Part shown: positions 1 through 9,145 of the stretch, piece by piece
How positions within the stretch are numbered: the stretch's first letter is position 1
How the letters are laid out: each line of letters opens with the position of its first letter
Source: Planctobacterium marinum
Lineage (GTDB): Bacteria > Pseudomonadota > Gammaproteobacteria > Enterobacterales > Alteromonadaceae
Reading direction: 5' to 3'
Length of the DNA stretch: 64,000 bases
Assembly (NCBI RefSeq): GCF_036322805.1
Contig: NZ_AP027272.1
Span: forward strand, 4,774,001 to 4,838,000
Position numbers and translations under genes: made by a program
Notes under the pieces: model-generated
Seen by the model: only the letters and a program-made list of their open reading frames with translations
What the model was told of the DNA's origin: nothing
Database searches by the model: none

Positions 1-2231
1 ATATCCAGGCGTTTTTGGCCATCAAAATAGTCACCCACATAAAGCCCATTCCCCAAGGAGCGGCTTATTTGCGACATTTCCTTACGGCTCCAGCCAGATT
101 CCGCTAGTTTGCGCTCGTATGGCAATAAGCGCAGCTCGGGTTCCGCCAGATTCAACCCTGGCACGGGTTGCGCTTGCGCGCCGGGCAATGCCTGCATAAC
201 AGCACCAAAGCCCACGCGAGCGGCGTTGAGCAATTGCTCTTCATCGTTGGCCTGAATATCAATGTCGATGCGACGGCCACCGCCTAACCCCTGAAAGATT
301 TGCGATTGCTGTGCGAAAGCAATGGTATCCGGGAAACCTGACAGTATTTCTGAGTTTAGAATGCCCAGCAACTCCTGGATGTCGTCAGGATCTTCTGCAC
401 GTCCCCCCATAAAACCAAAGGTACCAAATATCCCTAACCAGTCATGGGCTACCTTAGGTTCTTTTTCGCCAGTGAGATAAGGATCCATGCGCTCATTGAT
501 AACATCTACCATTTCGTGTTTGCCCGCTTCGATACTGAGTCCTGGAGGTGGCAACATGAAGGCACCAAACTGATTCTCATTGCCTTTGGGCAGATAATCC
601 ATTTTCGGAAACAACAGGTAACTGGCCACAATGGCAAAGCCCAACAAGCCAAATACCCAGCCAAAACGCTTGCGATTAGTACCGGTAATGCGCATTACGC
701 CTTTGGTGATGTTATCCCACCAATGGTCGTGGGGATCTTCAGAATTAATAGTTTTAAGCAGCTTGGTAGAGGCCGCCGGGATCACCGATACCGCCACCAG
801 CAAAGACGCCACCACCGCCACAGAAATTGCAATGGCCAGGTCGGCAAACAATTGTCCTGCCACATCTTCCAAAAAAGCAATTGGTAAAAAGATAGCGACA
901 GTCGTTGTGGTGGAGGCCAATAATGCACCCCACACCTGAGTGGTACCTTTAAATGCGGCATCACCGGTTTTAGCACCGTGCTCCCGCATTCGCACGATAT
1001 TTTCTAAAACCACAATGGCCGCATCCAATACCATACCCACGGCAAACGCCAGCCCCGCCATGGAGATAATATTCAGACTACGCCCCATCACATCCAGAGC
1101 AACAAAGGTAACGGTTAACGAGATGGGAATGGACAAGGCCACCGCTAATGTGGCTTTGAACTTGCGCAAAAACCACCATAAGATAGACACTGCCAGGATA
1201 AAACCCAGCAACAGGTTATTGCGCACCAAGGCCATGGAGTCTTCGATATAGATGGTTTGGTCGTACATCTGCACCATTTCCAGACCTGCACGAGCAAGCG
1301 GACCCTCATTGAGTTCTCTCAAGACCTTTTTAAGCCCTTCATCTACCTCCATGACATTTACGCCCACTTCCGCTTGAGCGTTCATGGCAATAGCTGGTAC
1401 ACCGTCTAACGTAAGTACCCCAAAGCGCTCGCCCAGCATAGCCTCAACCCTGGCCACATCACGCAGTAAAATCGGGGTATCGTCCCGCCACTCCAGGATC
1501 ATGCCTTCCAAATCTGGAATATCGTACTTACCATCAAAACGCAGGGTGTATTTACGTCGACCAACGTTTTTAAAACCACCAGAGGAATCGGTATTACCAC
1601 CTACCTTGGCGGCGATTTCAGGAATGTTTAGCCCCAGAGCAGCGACTTTATAAGGATCGAAAGTCACCCTAACCTCAGTGGGTAAGCCACCAAAGGCATT
1701 GGTTTGGGAAACGCCAGGTACCCGCTCGAGTCGCGATTGAATCACATCTTCCACAAAATCCTGATAGCTTTCGATGGGCCTGTCGTTACCGGGCAATACG
1801 TGCAAACCAAACCAGGCAATCGCATCAAAAACCGAATCACCGCCCACCGCCAAGATTGGCTCGTTGGCATCGGGAGGATAAAAAGGCACCTGATTAAGGG
1901 CATTCATAACATCAATCAATGCGCGATTCAGATCGGTACCGGTTTTATAGCGCAGCACAATGGTGCCATTACCTTGCGAGGCATTGGACTCCATGGTTAC
2001 CACGCCCTGCAGACTCTTGAGCACATCTTCCTGGGGCTCAATGATCTCCGACTCAATCTCTTCCGGGGCCGACGCACGCCAGCTGGTATTAATAACAATC
2101 TGTGGCTGTTCCACATCAGGAGTCAATTGAATAGGCAGACGCGTTAAGCTCAACACGCCAAATAAGAGTATCAGTAATATCCCTACCACAACGGCAGTAG
2201 GATTATGGAGTGAGGCTGCTGTTAATTTCAT
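1..2231 (-). CDS. RND-family efflux permease, inner-membrane subunit (C-terminus beyond window)
   Basis: Proton-driven pump subunit of a tripartite efflux system. The frame is open from an ATG at 2231 to the window edge, giving about 743 residues of an expected 1000-1050, so the C-terminal part is missing. The N-terminus has the typical first membrane segment followed by LPIQLTPDVEQP, and the porter domain follows. Membrane segment 4 reads GMVLDAAIVVLENIVR. AcrB has two adjacent aspartates here; this protein keeps one and has alanine at the second place, as in some AcrB relatives of the HAE/CzcA-like groups. The start overlaps the adaptor gene stop by 4 bases (ATGA), so the two are translationally coupled. 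The substrate cannot be told from sequence. No outer-membrane channel gene is visible. Confidence 0.93.
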   Translation of the reverse strand, partial: MKLTAASLHNPTAVVVGILLILLFGVLSLTRLPIQLTPDVEQPQIVINTSWRASAPEEIESEIIEPQEDVLKSLQGVVTMESNASQGNGTIVLRYKTGTDLNRALIDVMNALNQVPFYPPDANEPILAVGGDSVFDAIAWFGLHVLPGNDRPIESYQDFVEDVIQSRLERVPGVSQTNAFGGLPTEVRVTFDPYKVAALGLNIPEIAAKVGGNTDSSGGFKNVGRRKYTLRFDGKYDIPDLEGMILEWRDDTPILLRDVARVEAMLGERFGVLTLDGVPAIAMNAQAEVGVNVMEVDEGLKKVLRELNEGPLARAGLEMVQMYDQTIYIEDSMALVRNNLLLGFILAVSILWWFLRKFKATLAVALSIPISLTVTFVALDVMGRSLNIISMAGLAFAVGMVLDAAIVVLENIVRMREHGAKTGDAAFKGTTQVWGALLASTTTTVAIFLPIAFLEDVAGQLFADLAIAISVAVVASLLVAVSVIPAASTKLLKTINSEDPHDHWWDNITKGVMRITGTNRKRFGWVFGLLGFAIVASYLLFPKMDYLPKGNENQFGAFMLPPPGLSIEAGKHEMVDVINERMDPYLTGEKEPKVAHDWLGIFGTFGFMGGRAEDPDDIQELLGILNSEILSGFPDTIAFAQQSQIFQGLGGGRRIDIDIQANDEEQLLNAARVGFGAVMQALPGAQAQPVPGLNLAEPELRLLPYERKLAESGWSRKEMSQISRSLGNGLYVGDYFDGQKRLD

Positions 2232-3304
2232 TGGCTAATCAAACTCGCATTGTTATCTCGCACCATGACTTGTTGTCCTGGTTGCAAGCGTTCAGCGCCG
2301 CGAATAACTATCTTATCGCCTGGCTGAACGTCACCGCTTATCTCTATCCATTGTTCAGTTGCAATACCGGTTTGTACCATCACTTGCTCGGCTTTGTCTT
2401 CAGCGCCAATGCGAAACACACGGGCACCATCGCGACGCAGAACTAATGCGTCCCGGCGCACTGCCAAGACTTCTTTTTCCGCTCCTGAAGGCACTTTTAC
2501 CGTAACGTCCAGTCCCACTGGCCACTTATCTTCCACCACTTCGGCGCGTACTTCCACCAGGCGGGTGCGATTGTCTGCCACTGGCACAGCCGTGCGCACA
2601 ATGGCGTTTCCTGTACCTACAGACGAAGTAAAGCTGATAGTTTTACCCGGTACCACATGAGCCAGAGACGCCACAGGAACACGAGCACTGACTTCAAGGT
2701 CAGTTGTTTGTACTAAACGCACCACTGCCGTGCCTGGTGCCACTAATTCACCCACATCCGCCAGACGTTCCATTATGATGCCATCGAAGGGGGCCTGCAT
2801 GTTTTGATAGGACTGACTTAACTCAATGCCATCCAATAAGGCTTTGTTTTCTTCCACTTCTGCTTCGGCCTGATCACGGGAAGCCAGAGTGCGATCCAGC
2901 TCTGTTTTAGAGCTTAAATCTCGCTCTGCCAGCGAGCGAAGCCGTTTTACTTCACTATTGAGGAAGGCCAGATTCGCTTGAGAAGATTTTAATCGGGCCG
3001 ATTGCTCGGCATGACGAAACACCAAGGAAGGGTCGCGTATCACGGCGAAGGTATCGCCCACACTGACTTTTGTCCCCACCTTGGCTACTTCGATAAGTTG
3101 CCCGGCAACCCGTGCGGCCACCTGTGAGTCATTTTGGCTGACGATTGCCCCGGATACGGAGCTCAGGGGCGCCAGCATTCTCTGCTGTGCGGCTTCAACG
3201 TTTACGGGCGTAGGACCAAACTGCGCGTTGGATAGCGTACTGAAGATGATCAGACTCCCTGTAATTAGTCCTGTAACCAGGTGACGATGTAATGAGGTCC
3301 TCAC
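2228..3304 (-). CDS. Periplasmic adaptor (HlyD/MFP family) of the RND pump
   Basis: Membrane-fusion protein that links the inner-membrane RND pump to an outer-membrane channel. It is 358 residues, with a signal-peptide-like N-terminus of about 27 residues. A lipoyl half-motif follows (VAGQLIEVAKVGTKVSVGD, near residues 66-85), then a helical hairpin rich in Lys, Glu and Ser, and the second lipoyl half (APFDGIIMERLADVGELVAPG). The C-terminal beta-barrel and membrane-proximal parts include a DNRTRLVEVRAEV stretch. It has no lipobox, so it is probably soluble in the periplasm or held by an uncleaved signal. It is first in a two-gene operon with the permease (4-base overlap). No regulator gene lies next to it. 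Confidence 0.92.
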   Translation of the reverse strand: MRTSLHRHLVTGLITGSLIIFSTLSNAQFGPTPVNVEAAQQRMLAPLSSVSGAIVSQNDSQVAARVAGQLIEVAKVGTKVSVGDTFAVIRDPSLVFRHAEQSARLKSSQANLAFLNSEVKRLRSLAERDLSSKTELDRTLASRDQAEAEVEENKALLDGIELSQSYQNMQAPFDGIIMERLADVGELVAPGTAVVRLVQTTDLEVSARVPVASLAHVVPGKTISFTSSVGTGNAIVRTAVPVADNRTRLVEVRAEVVEDKWPVGLDVTVKVPSGAEKEVLAVRRDALVLRRDGARVFRIGAEDKAEQVMVQTGIATEQWIEISGDVQPGDKIVIRGAERLQPGQQVMVRDNNASLISQ

Positions 3305-3446
3305 GCGCTATCTCCTTGATAATTCATTGTTTGTGCTTGCTAAAGGGCAGGAAAACTTCCAGAGGCGCCATTCTACGCTGGCTTGCAGCGTATGTGAAAA
3401 GCAATCTGTAACCTGTTGTTACTAATTAACCAGAGCGTGTTACTTT

Positions 3447-3457
3447 TTGTAGTACAA
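3447..3457. promoter_or_regulatory. Small palindrome upstream of the efflux operon
   Basis: TTGTA-G-TACAA is a perfect 5+1+5 inverted repeat in the 221-base gap between the adaptor start and the stop of the next gene. It could be an operator for the efflux operon, but it is short, 143 bases from the adaptor start, and could occur by chance. Confidence 0.25.
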
Positions 3458-3525
3458 CAAAGCGCAACTCACTCTAGTATAGTAACGAATCACTGTGACA
3501 GAAATAGACAGGGGTAAAGCAATGA

Positions 3526-4119
3526 TTATTGCTCGCCGTATCCCCACGGGGCTTCGGGCGGCTCTACTGGCTTGGTTAAATCAAAATCCACCTGAAATTC
3601 ACGCGCTGGTCTTATCAGTCGGTAACTGAAGGTTTGTGGATAAATCATCATCTGCCAGGTGTTATCAACAGAAGCCGGGATCCCCTGTTTAACGAAAAGC
3701 TCTTTAGAATAGGCATCAGCCGGGAAAGATTGCAGTTGGGGCCAACCGCTATCCACCGTATGGCCACCATACATAGTAGACACATGATAGCTACCATCTT
3801 TGTTGCGATGGTCGTGTTTTAACATTAGTCCCGCGCCAGTATTAGTGATAATCCAGGTGCGAGAGGCATCTTCACCTATGTGAAACGGGATTTGGATCTC
3901 CGTATCACTGCAATAGCGCACATGCATGACCAGCTTCTGTCCAACGCCAAAGCCGTCATCTTCAGTCTCTTTGACTATCTCTCCCTCAAACGCCTTGCCG
4001 CACAAAGCACTCAGATTTTGCCAATAGGCTGCCTGATTTGCGGTGGATACCAGCGGCGCAGGGCTGGCAAAAACCGATGCCGAAAACGCCAAAAGGCCGG
4101 CGAAGATTAATGATTTCAT
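3526..4119 (-). CDS. Secreted protein of unknown function
   Basis: About 198 residues from the ATG at 4119. An upstream in-frame ATG at 4224 would add 35 residues, place the signal peptide internally and overlap the MFS gene, so 4119 is preferred. The N-terminus MKSLIFAGLLAFSASVFASP is a clear Sec signal peptide with an A-x-A type cleavage site. The mature part has two cysteines about 43 residues apart that could form a disulphide (one in the LSALCGKAFEGE segment, one in VRYCSDTE). It ends in a proline-rich tail. I do not recognise the family. It follows the MFS and DapA-like genes on the same strand with a gap of only 47 bases, so it is probably the last gene of that operon. The role is unknown. 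Confidence 0.75.
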   Translation of the reverse strand: MKSLIFAGLLAFSASVFASPAPLVSTANQAAYWQNLSALCGKAFEGEIVKETEDDGFGVGQKLVMHVRYCSDTEIQIPFHIGEDASRTWIITNTGAGLMLKHDHRNKDGSYHVSTMYGGHTVDSGWPQLQSFPADAYSKELFVKQGIPASVDNTWQMMIYPQTFSYRLIRPAREFQVDFDLTKPVEPPEAPWGYGEQ

Positions 4120-4166
4120 GAGGTTAATTCCGTTTAAAAGAAAGGAGTATTTAAACAAGAAAGTCG

Positions 4167-5396
4167 TCATTTGCCAATTGTAGCTGTATGGTTCTGTCGA
4201 CGTTGACTCTGTCGCCCAAAACACAATACCAGCGAAAGTGTTAATACAACGATTGCCATAATAAGAGGAAGGTATATTGCTTTATCCACCAAAATACCCG
4301 CCACAAGCGTGCCCAGCGACGCCGCACCTATTTTAGCCGCTGCTACCCACATGTAGATTTGTGCCGCGCCTTTCTCCGGAGAATACTCACTGCGCGCTGC
4401 CAGAGTAACCGCAAAAAATATCGAGTTTACAACACCACACAGTAAATAGCCCACCACAGCCCAGGTGAAGTTTTGACTTAATCCCACCACCAGCAAGGTT
4501 ATCAACAACATGACGCCCACTTTGAATAACAAGGCCGTGGCTTCATCTCTCAAGGGTTTGAGCATGATTAAGAGCCCGCCTAAAATGCACCCCACACCAT
4601 AAAAAGTTACCAGATAGGCACCGCTGGTCTGACTTTGCTGCCAGGAGGCGGCAAAATAAATAGCAACTATGGGTAGAGCTGCAACACAAAATGCCGCCGA
4701 AGAGGTCATCAATAACGTGCGTTTAAGGGGGCCTGAAGAAAACACGATACTCAGAATTTGACGGATTCCTGGATGCTCAACTCCATGCTTATCCACCACC
4801 TTTGTGCTGCGGGATAATCGCAATATGATAATGGCTGTCGCCAATGGCAGAGCCATGATGACACCGATAACCAGCTGATAAGGATAGTGGGCGGTTAGTA
4901 ACGCGATAAAGAAAGGCCCCAACGTAAGGCCGATACCATAGCTGAGCGTATCCCAGCTTTGTGCCCGTCGCCTGACAGTAACTTGATTATCGACAAGTGC
5001 TAATAATTGGGTGCTCAGTCCTCCCATTAAAAAAGAGCTGCAACAACCGCAGACTAATAAAGCCAGGAAAACAAGTCCAGGCCACTGCCACTCAAACCCC
5101 CAAATGGCCAACTGAAAACCGCCACTAAATAGCACACAGGCCAGCGCGATGATATGTAAAGGCCTGGAGGATTTTTCGATGCTTTTGCCATAAACAGGGC
5201 CTAAAAGATGAGGAGCAGTCAAACATGCAGCCATCGCTCCGGCCATCATGCCCTGCTCCCCATAAGATCGCGCCAGCAGAATAATGGCCACCGCAGAGCC
5301 GCCCGTCGCCATGCGAGCCAATATGGCTGCAATCACATAACGAGCTAAGCTACCCGATAGCAGTCTGGCTGTTGGCTCTGCTTCCCCATAACCCAT
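4167..5396 (-). CDS. Major facilitator superfamily transporter
   Basis: A 409-residue polytopic membrane protein with about 12 predicted hydrophobic segments. It has a basic loop after the fourth or fifth segment (DNQVTVRRRAQSWDT), resembling an MFS loop motif, and a central cytoplasmic stretch near residues 190-215 (RLSRSTKVVDKHGVEHPG) that separates the two six-helix halves. It starts 7 bases after the DapA-like lyase gene, so the two are probably co-transcribed. That context suggests uptake or export of the lyase substrate or product. The substrate is unknown. Confidence 0.85.
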   Translation of the reverse strand: MGYGEAEPTARLLSGSLARYVIAAILARMATGGSAVAIILLARSYGEQGMMAGAMAACLTAPHLLGPVYGKSIEKSSRPLHIIALACVLFSGGFQLAIWGFEWQWPGLVFLALLVCGCCSSFLMGGLSTQLLALVDNQVTVRRRAQSWDTLSYGIGLTLGPFFIALLTAHYPYQLVIGVIMALPLATAIIILRLSRSTKVVDKHGVEHPGIRQILSIVFSSGPLKRTLLMTSSAAFCVAALPIVAIYFAASWQQSQTSGAYLVTFYGVGCILGGLLIMLKPLRDEATALLFKVGVMLLITLLVVGLSQNFTWAVVGYLLCGVVNSIFFAVTLAARSEYSPEKGAAQIYMWVAAAKIGAASLGTLVAGILVDKAIYLPLIMAIVVLTLSLVLCFGRQSQRRQNHTATIGK

Positions 5397-5403
5397 GATG
5401 TGA

Positions 5404-6312
5404 TCAGTCCAACGCCAGTTGTTTTAAAAGCTGTTCAAGCTCTGTGCGATCCTGCTTCCCCAGGGTTTGCAGCGGTGCAGGTAAACAATTCCCCTCGCAT
5501 ATCCCTAAAATTGCCGCGGCCGTGGCCATTACGCGCATTCCGCCCTTGTTCTTCACAAATAACGACCACAAGCCTTGCAGTTGCTGCGACTTTAACTGGG
5601 CTTCAGCGCTATTGTTGGCATTCACCGAAGATATCAGGCGAAGCACTGTTTTTGGGAACAATCCCCCCACAACGGATAACCACAGGTCACAACCTGCCGC
5701 CATGCCCGCAGTACCAAACTTATCGCCACTGACACCAATTGCAGTCCCTTCTGGTAGCAAAGTGCGCAACGTTTGTAGTCGTTCACTACCCGATTCATCC
5801 ACAAATGGCGTACCCGGAATTTTAACTGCAGCCACATTGGGTAATCGGGCAACTGCCTGATACAAATCATCACTAAAAGAAAATTGCGTTACTCCAGGAT
5901 TTTCATACACACAAAGAGGCACAGACAGGTTGTTACAGACGGTTTCATACAATGCATAAACCTCATGCTCTTGCAGTGGGTGATAGGAAACAGGTGCCAG
6001 CAAGACCGCCTTTACCCCCGCTTGCTGCATCGCTTGTGCATTCTTAAGCACGTCAGCAGTGCGCAAGGCACCAATGCCGGCCATAACCGGAATATCACCA
6101 GCCAGCTCCACTGTAGCCTTAGCCACCGAGCGCTTTTGTTCCAGAGAAAGATAAGAATACAAACCCGTTGAACCCATCGCACAGATTGAATCCACTCTGG
6201 CGTCTGTTAAACGCTTAATCAGTCGTTCAAAGGCGCGAAAATCGATACATTCACCTGTCAGTGAAGTATTTTTAAACGGGGTTAAAGGAAATGCCGACAG
6301 ACCAGTAAACAT
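5404..6312 (-). CDS. Dihydrodipicolinate synthase/N-acetylneuraminate lyase family aldolase
   Basis: A class I aldolase-type TIM barrel of 302 residues, the usual length of the DapA/NanA family. Visible signatures are GSTGLYSYLS near residues 47-56 (substrate-carboxylate loop), the tyrosine in VPLCVYENPG near 131-140, and the Schiff-base lysine in VAAVKIPGTP near 160. This copy sits with a transporter and opposite a MocR regulator rather than with lysine genes, so a catabolic 2-keto-acid aldolase or dehydratase is more likely than lysine biosynthesis. It is the first gene of a probable three-gene operon. The regulator on the other strand starts about 100 bases away. Confidence 0.88.
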   Translation of the reverse strand: MFTGLSAFPLTPFKNTSLTGECIDFRAFERLIKRLTDARVDSICAMGSTGLYSYLSLEQKRSVAKATVELAGDIPVMAGIGALRTADVLKNAQAMQQAGVKAVLLAPVSYHPLQEHEVYALYETVCNNLSVPLCVYENPGVTQFSFSDDLYQAVARLPNVAAVKIPGTPFVDESGSERLQTLRTLLPEGTAIGVSGDKFGTAGMAAGCDLWLSVVGGLFPKTVLRLISSVNANNSAEAQLKSQQLQGLWSLFVKNKGGMRVMATAAAILGICEGNCLPAPLQTLGKQDRTELEQLLKQLALD

Positions 6313-6374
6313 TTAAACTCCTGTTAGATAGAATGGAATATATAAATGGGGCAACCCACACGCCAGCCCAGGCT

Positions 6375-6411
6375 TTGTCCTGGAACATACAAAACATTGT
6401 CATAGGACAAT
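6375..6411. promoter_or_regulatory. Probable MocR operator: two direct TTGTC repeats plus an inverted copy
   Basis: TTGTC occurs in the same orientation at 6375-6379 and 6397-6401, exactly 22 bases apart (about two helical turns). The second copy also forms a perfect palindrome ATTGTC-ATAG-GACAAT (6396-6411) with an inverted copy. TTGTCCT at 6375-6381 pairs with AGGACAA at 6404-6410. MocR regulators such as GabR and PdxR are known to bind combined direct and inverted repeats. The array ends 2 bases before the regulator ATG, consistent with autorepression, and lies in the divergent promoter region. Confidence 0.6.
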
Positions 6412-6413
6412 AA

Positions 6414-7715
6414 ATGAAAGTCAAGATTTCAGGCGATTCAGCGCAAAGTATTTTCGAATCCGTTCGAGAATTAAGTCACAAGGGTGAGCTCAAATCGGGC
6501 GATAGCCTACCCTCTGTCAGGGAACTGGCAGAGCAATTAGGCGTTAATCGCAATACGGTATCCGCGGCTTACCAACGCCTGACACAGGCGGGCATCGCCA
6601 TTACCCAAGGCAGACTGGGAACGCGGATATGTCAAACACCGGATGCCGGAGAGCAGGAAGGTAAAAGCGACACCGCCTTGTTCGACCTTGCCGATGGCAG
6701 TCCATCCAGAGATTGGTTACCGAACCTGAATGACGTCGCTCGTTTATCCACCATAAACCAATACTTGTATGGTGAGGCCACCATTCTTGAGCAGTTACAA
6801 GACTATGCACATAGCTGGTTTGCAGGCAGTTGCCCTGCTGATTTTGCCATTACATTGTGCAATGGTGCCATTGATACCCTGGAGAGATTACTAAGCGCCC
6901 ACCTGGTGCCGGGGGATAAAGTGGTGGTGGAAGATCCCTGCTATATCAGCTCGGCCAATGCCATTCGCCTGGCGGGCATGCAGGTCATGGGCGCCGCAGT
7001 GGATGACCAGGGCATGCGACCCGATACACTGCAAGAAAAGTTACAACAAGGTGCACGCGCCGTATTGTTTACCCCAAGAGCCCACAATCCCACAGGGGTT
7101 TGCATATCCGAGGAACGCGCTGCAGCACTCAAAGCCGTACTGAAAGATTATCCGGGCGTGCTGGTGATGGAAGATGACCATTTTGCTCTGATGGCGGCTA
7201 CCCCGCACCACTCTGTGATACCAAACACCAGCAACCATTGGGCCGTATTTCGCTCGGTATCCAAAGGACTAGGGCCGGATCTGCGCATGGCGTTTGTGGC
7301 CGCCGATCCCGAATCCATTAAGCGTATCAATACTCGTCTTGCCCCCGGCATGTCCTGGGTTAGCCGGGTATTGCAATCTTTAGTGATGACCTGTTTGACC
7401 CATGAACAATTCACTTCATTTTTGCAATCATCGAAACAGCAATGCGCACAAAGACGTGAAACCTTGCTTAACGCACTGGCTGAACACAACATCCAAACAG
7501 GCGCGATTAAAGACGGTTTGAATGTCTGGGTGCCGCTAGGCAGAGATTGCCAAAGTATTACCTATGAATTAGCACGTAAAGGCTGGCTGGTGCGACCGGG
7601 GCACAGTTTTGACATAGCCGCAAAATCCAATGCCTTACGGGTTAGCATTCAACACATTGATGAACAAAGTGCGCGAGGTTTTGCGCGAGATTTGGCGGCG
7701 ATACTTAAGCTCTGA
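6414..7715 (+). CDS. MocR-family transcriptional regulator (GntR winged helix fused to aminotransferase fold)
   Basis: 433 residues. The N-terminal 70 or so form a GntR-type winged helix (SGDSLPSVRELAEQLGVNRNTVSAAYQRL), then a linker, then a fold-type I PLP-dependent aminotransferase-like domain. The AHNPTG motif is present near residue 224, and a candidate PLP lysine lies in FRSVSKGLGPDLR near 286. Proteins of this build sense PLP or an amine ligand and activate a neighbouring operon. It is divergent from the DapA-family/MFS operon and is probably its regulator. The length and intact motifs suggest a functional gene. Confidence 0.92.
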   Translation: MKVKISGDSAQSIFESVRELSHKGELKSGDSLPSVRELAEQLGVNRNTVSAAYQRLTQAGIAITQGRLGTRICQTPDAGEQEGKSDTALFDLADGSPSRDWLPNLNDVARLSTINQYLYGEATILEQLQDYAHSWFAGSCPADFAITLCNGAIDTLERLLSAHLVPGDKVVVEDPCYISSANAIRLAGMQVMGAAVDDQGMRPDTLQEKLQQGARAVLFTPRAHNPTGVCISEERAAALKAVLKDYPGVLVMEDDHFALMAATPHHSVIPNTSNHWAVFRSVSKGLGPDLRMAFVAADPESIKRINTRLAPGMSWVSRVLQSLVMTCLTHEQFTSFLQSSKQQCAQRRETLLNALAEHNIQTGAIKDGLNVWVPLGRDCQSITYELARKGWLVRPGHSFDIAAKSNALRVSIQHIDEQSARGFARDLAAILKL

Positions 7716-7741
7716 GTAAACCGTAAAATAGCCGAAAAATA

Positions 7742-9145
7742 TTAAGTTTTAGCTTGCTCAGATATTGCCTCTGGTAGTAACTGTATAACCTCAGCTAACA
7801 GCGCTCGGAGATTTTTCGGCTGGCGCTGTCTAATCAATCCATGCAAAGCAACATTTAACGCTTTTTTCTGATCTTTTGCCATGCTACCTAAAGATGCCTG
7901 AAGGTCCTGGGATGACACATTAAGGGTTTTGCGATTAGCATGACTCAAGTTACACACCTGTCGGTAAAAATAAATAAATCGCCCCATAATGACGTAAGGG
8001 AAGTTTTGATTTTGAATCGGTCCATAGGCCGCTGTCCAGCCACCTGAAGAGACGCCTTTCACCTTTATCTTGGCTATTTTTTTGGGAAACAATACGGCGC
8101 TCGCCGCACCCACAGTGCCACCTCCCAACGTACCCACAAGCAAGGTACTTCCACCGGTAAAGATATCCAAAGAAGCTCCTCCCATTGCACCAGTGAGACT
8201 GGCGGCAACGATGAGCTGGCGCTTATTCAAGCCCCAGAGGTACCACTGTTCGGTGTCGAACAAATCTGGCGGAAACATTAGCTCCTCACTCTCAAGCGAG
8301 GTTGTTTGATGCTTGAATACTTGTAATAACTCGCCAAACGCCTGCTGCTCGCGTTGCTGTACCCAATGTTCATACTGGCGTTTTAACGGGTCTGATAACA
8401 ACTGTGCCTGGGATTTTGACAATACTTTTTGGGAGACTGAATAGCGGCAAACATCCTTCAACAGCTGCTCTAATATCATCACCGACTGCTCAAACTGCTT
8501 CTGTCTCAAGGCACCTAAGTCATCACAAAAACGATTGAGCTGTGCCTGCCATTTCTCATTGAGATGAGCAAAGCTTCTAAATAATTCCTGCTGCTTTTCA
8601 AATTCAGCGGTGATGGGGTTGAATACTTTAACGGAGTTAAAATACTGATGCAGCGCATCTTGCCATTGCTCAACATAATCGCTGTTTTCAATCGGATTGA
8701 TAATGGCCATTCTGGGTTGACCGCTCCAGCGCAGAATTTCCATTTCAAACTCATACTCTGGTCCATAGGGGCGTGAGCCATCCACCACATAAATAATGGC
8801 AGAGCCTGACATGATGGGCCGTAATAGCTTCACCTCATCGGGAAAGCGAGTTGCACATTCAGTGGAGGCAACGAACTGCTCAACCGCACTTTTTCGTTGA
8901 CTGGCATCCTTTACGTGGGATTTGAGCCAATCCAGGGCGCTTGAGGGTCGTTGAAACCCCGGCGTATCTACCAAAACAACCTTGCTGCCTGGCATGGCTA
9001 TCTCGTATTCGGTGGCGTTTTCAGTAGTGCCGCTTTGCTGACTAATATCAATTTGGTCGGTCTGGGTGAGGGTTGAGACAATACTCGATTTGCCCTTGTT
9101 GGGGTGCCCCACAACAGTAAACCTGGGGAATGATGGATTAGTCAC
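7742..9145 (-). CDS. GTPase with DUF3482 C-terminal domain
   Basis: 467 residues. The N-terminal G domain has a P-loop VGHPNKGKSSIVSTL (residues 12-26), a G2-region threonine pair (SGTTENATEYE) and G3 DTPGF. A conventional NKxD G4 motif is not obvious (AIINPIENSD may stand in for it). The C-terminal half has a hydrophobic glycine-rich stretch (LIVAASLTGAMGGASLDIFTGG...) that may be a membrane hairpin, matching the DUF3482 region. The start overlaps the stop of the upstream DUF2868 gene by 4 bases. This gene pair recurs in gammaproteobacteria, and I know of no established function. It is convergent with the MocR gene. Confidence 0.85.
   Translation of the reverse strand: MTNPSFPRFTVVGHPNKGKSSIVSTLTQTDQIDISQQSGTTENATEYEIAMPGSKVVLVDTPGFQRPSSALDWLKSHVKDASQRKSAVEQFVASTECATRFPDEVKLLRPIMSGSAIIYVVDGSRPYGPEYEFEMEILRWSGQPRMAIINPIENSDYVEQWQDALHQYFNSVKVFNPITAEFEKQQELFRSFAHLNEKWQAQLNRFCDDLGALRQKQFEQSVMILEQLLKDVCRYSVSQKVLSKSQAQLLSDPLKRQYEHWVQQREQQAFGELLQVFKHQTTSLESEELMFPPDLFDTEQWYLWGLNKRQLIVAASLTGAMGGASLDIFTGGSTLLVGTLGGGTVGAASAVLFPKKIAKIKVKGVSSGGWTAAYGPIQNQNFPYVIMGRFIYFYRQVCNLSHANRKTLNVSSQDLQASLGSMAKDQKKALNVALHGLIRQRQPKNLRALLAEVIQLLPEAISEQAKT

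Noticed and set aside
5404-6312. dapA for lysine biosynthesis
   Set aside because: The family fits, but the neighbours are a transporter and a MocR regulator with no lysine genes; a general family name is safer.
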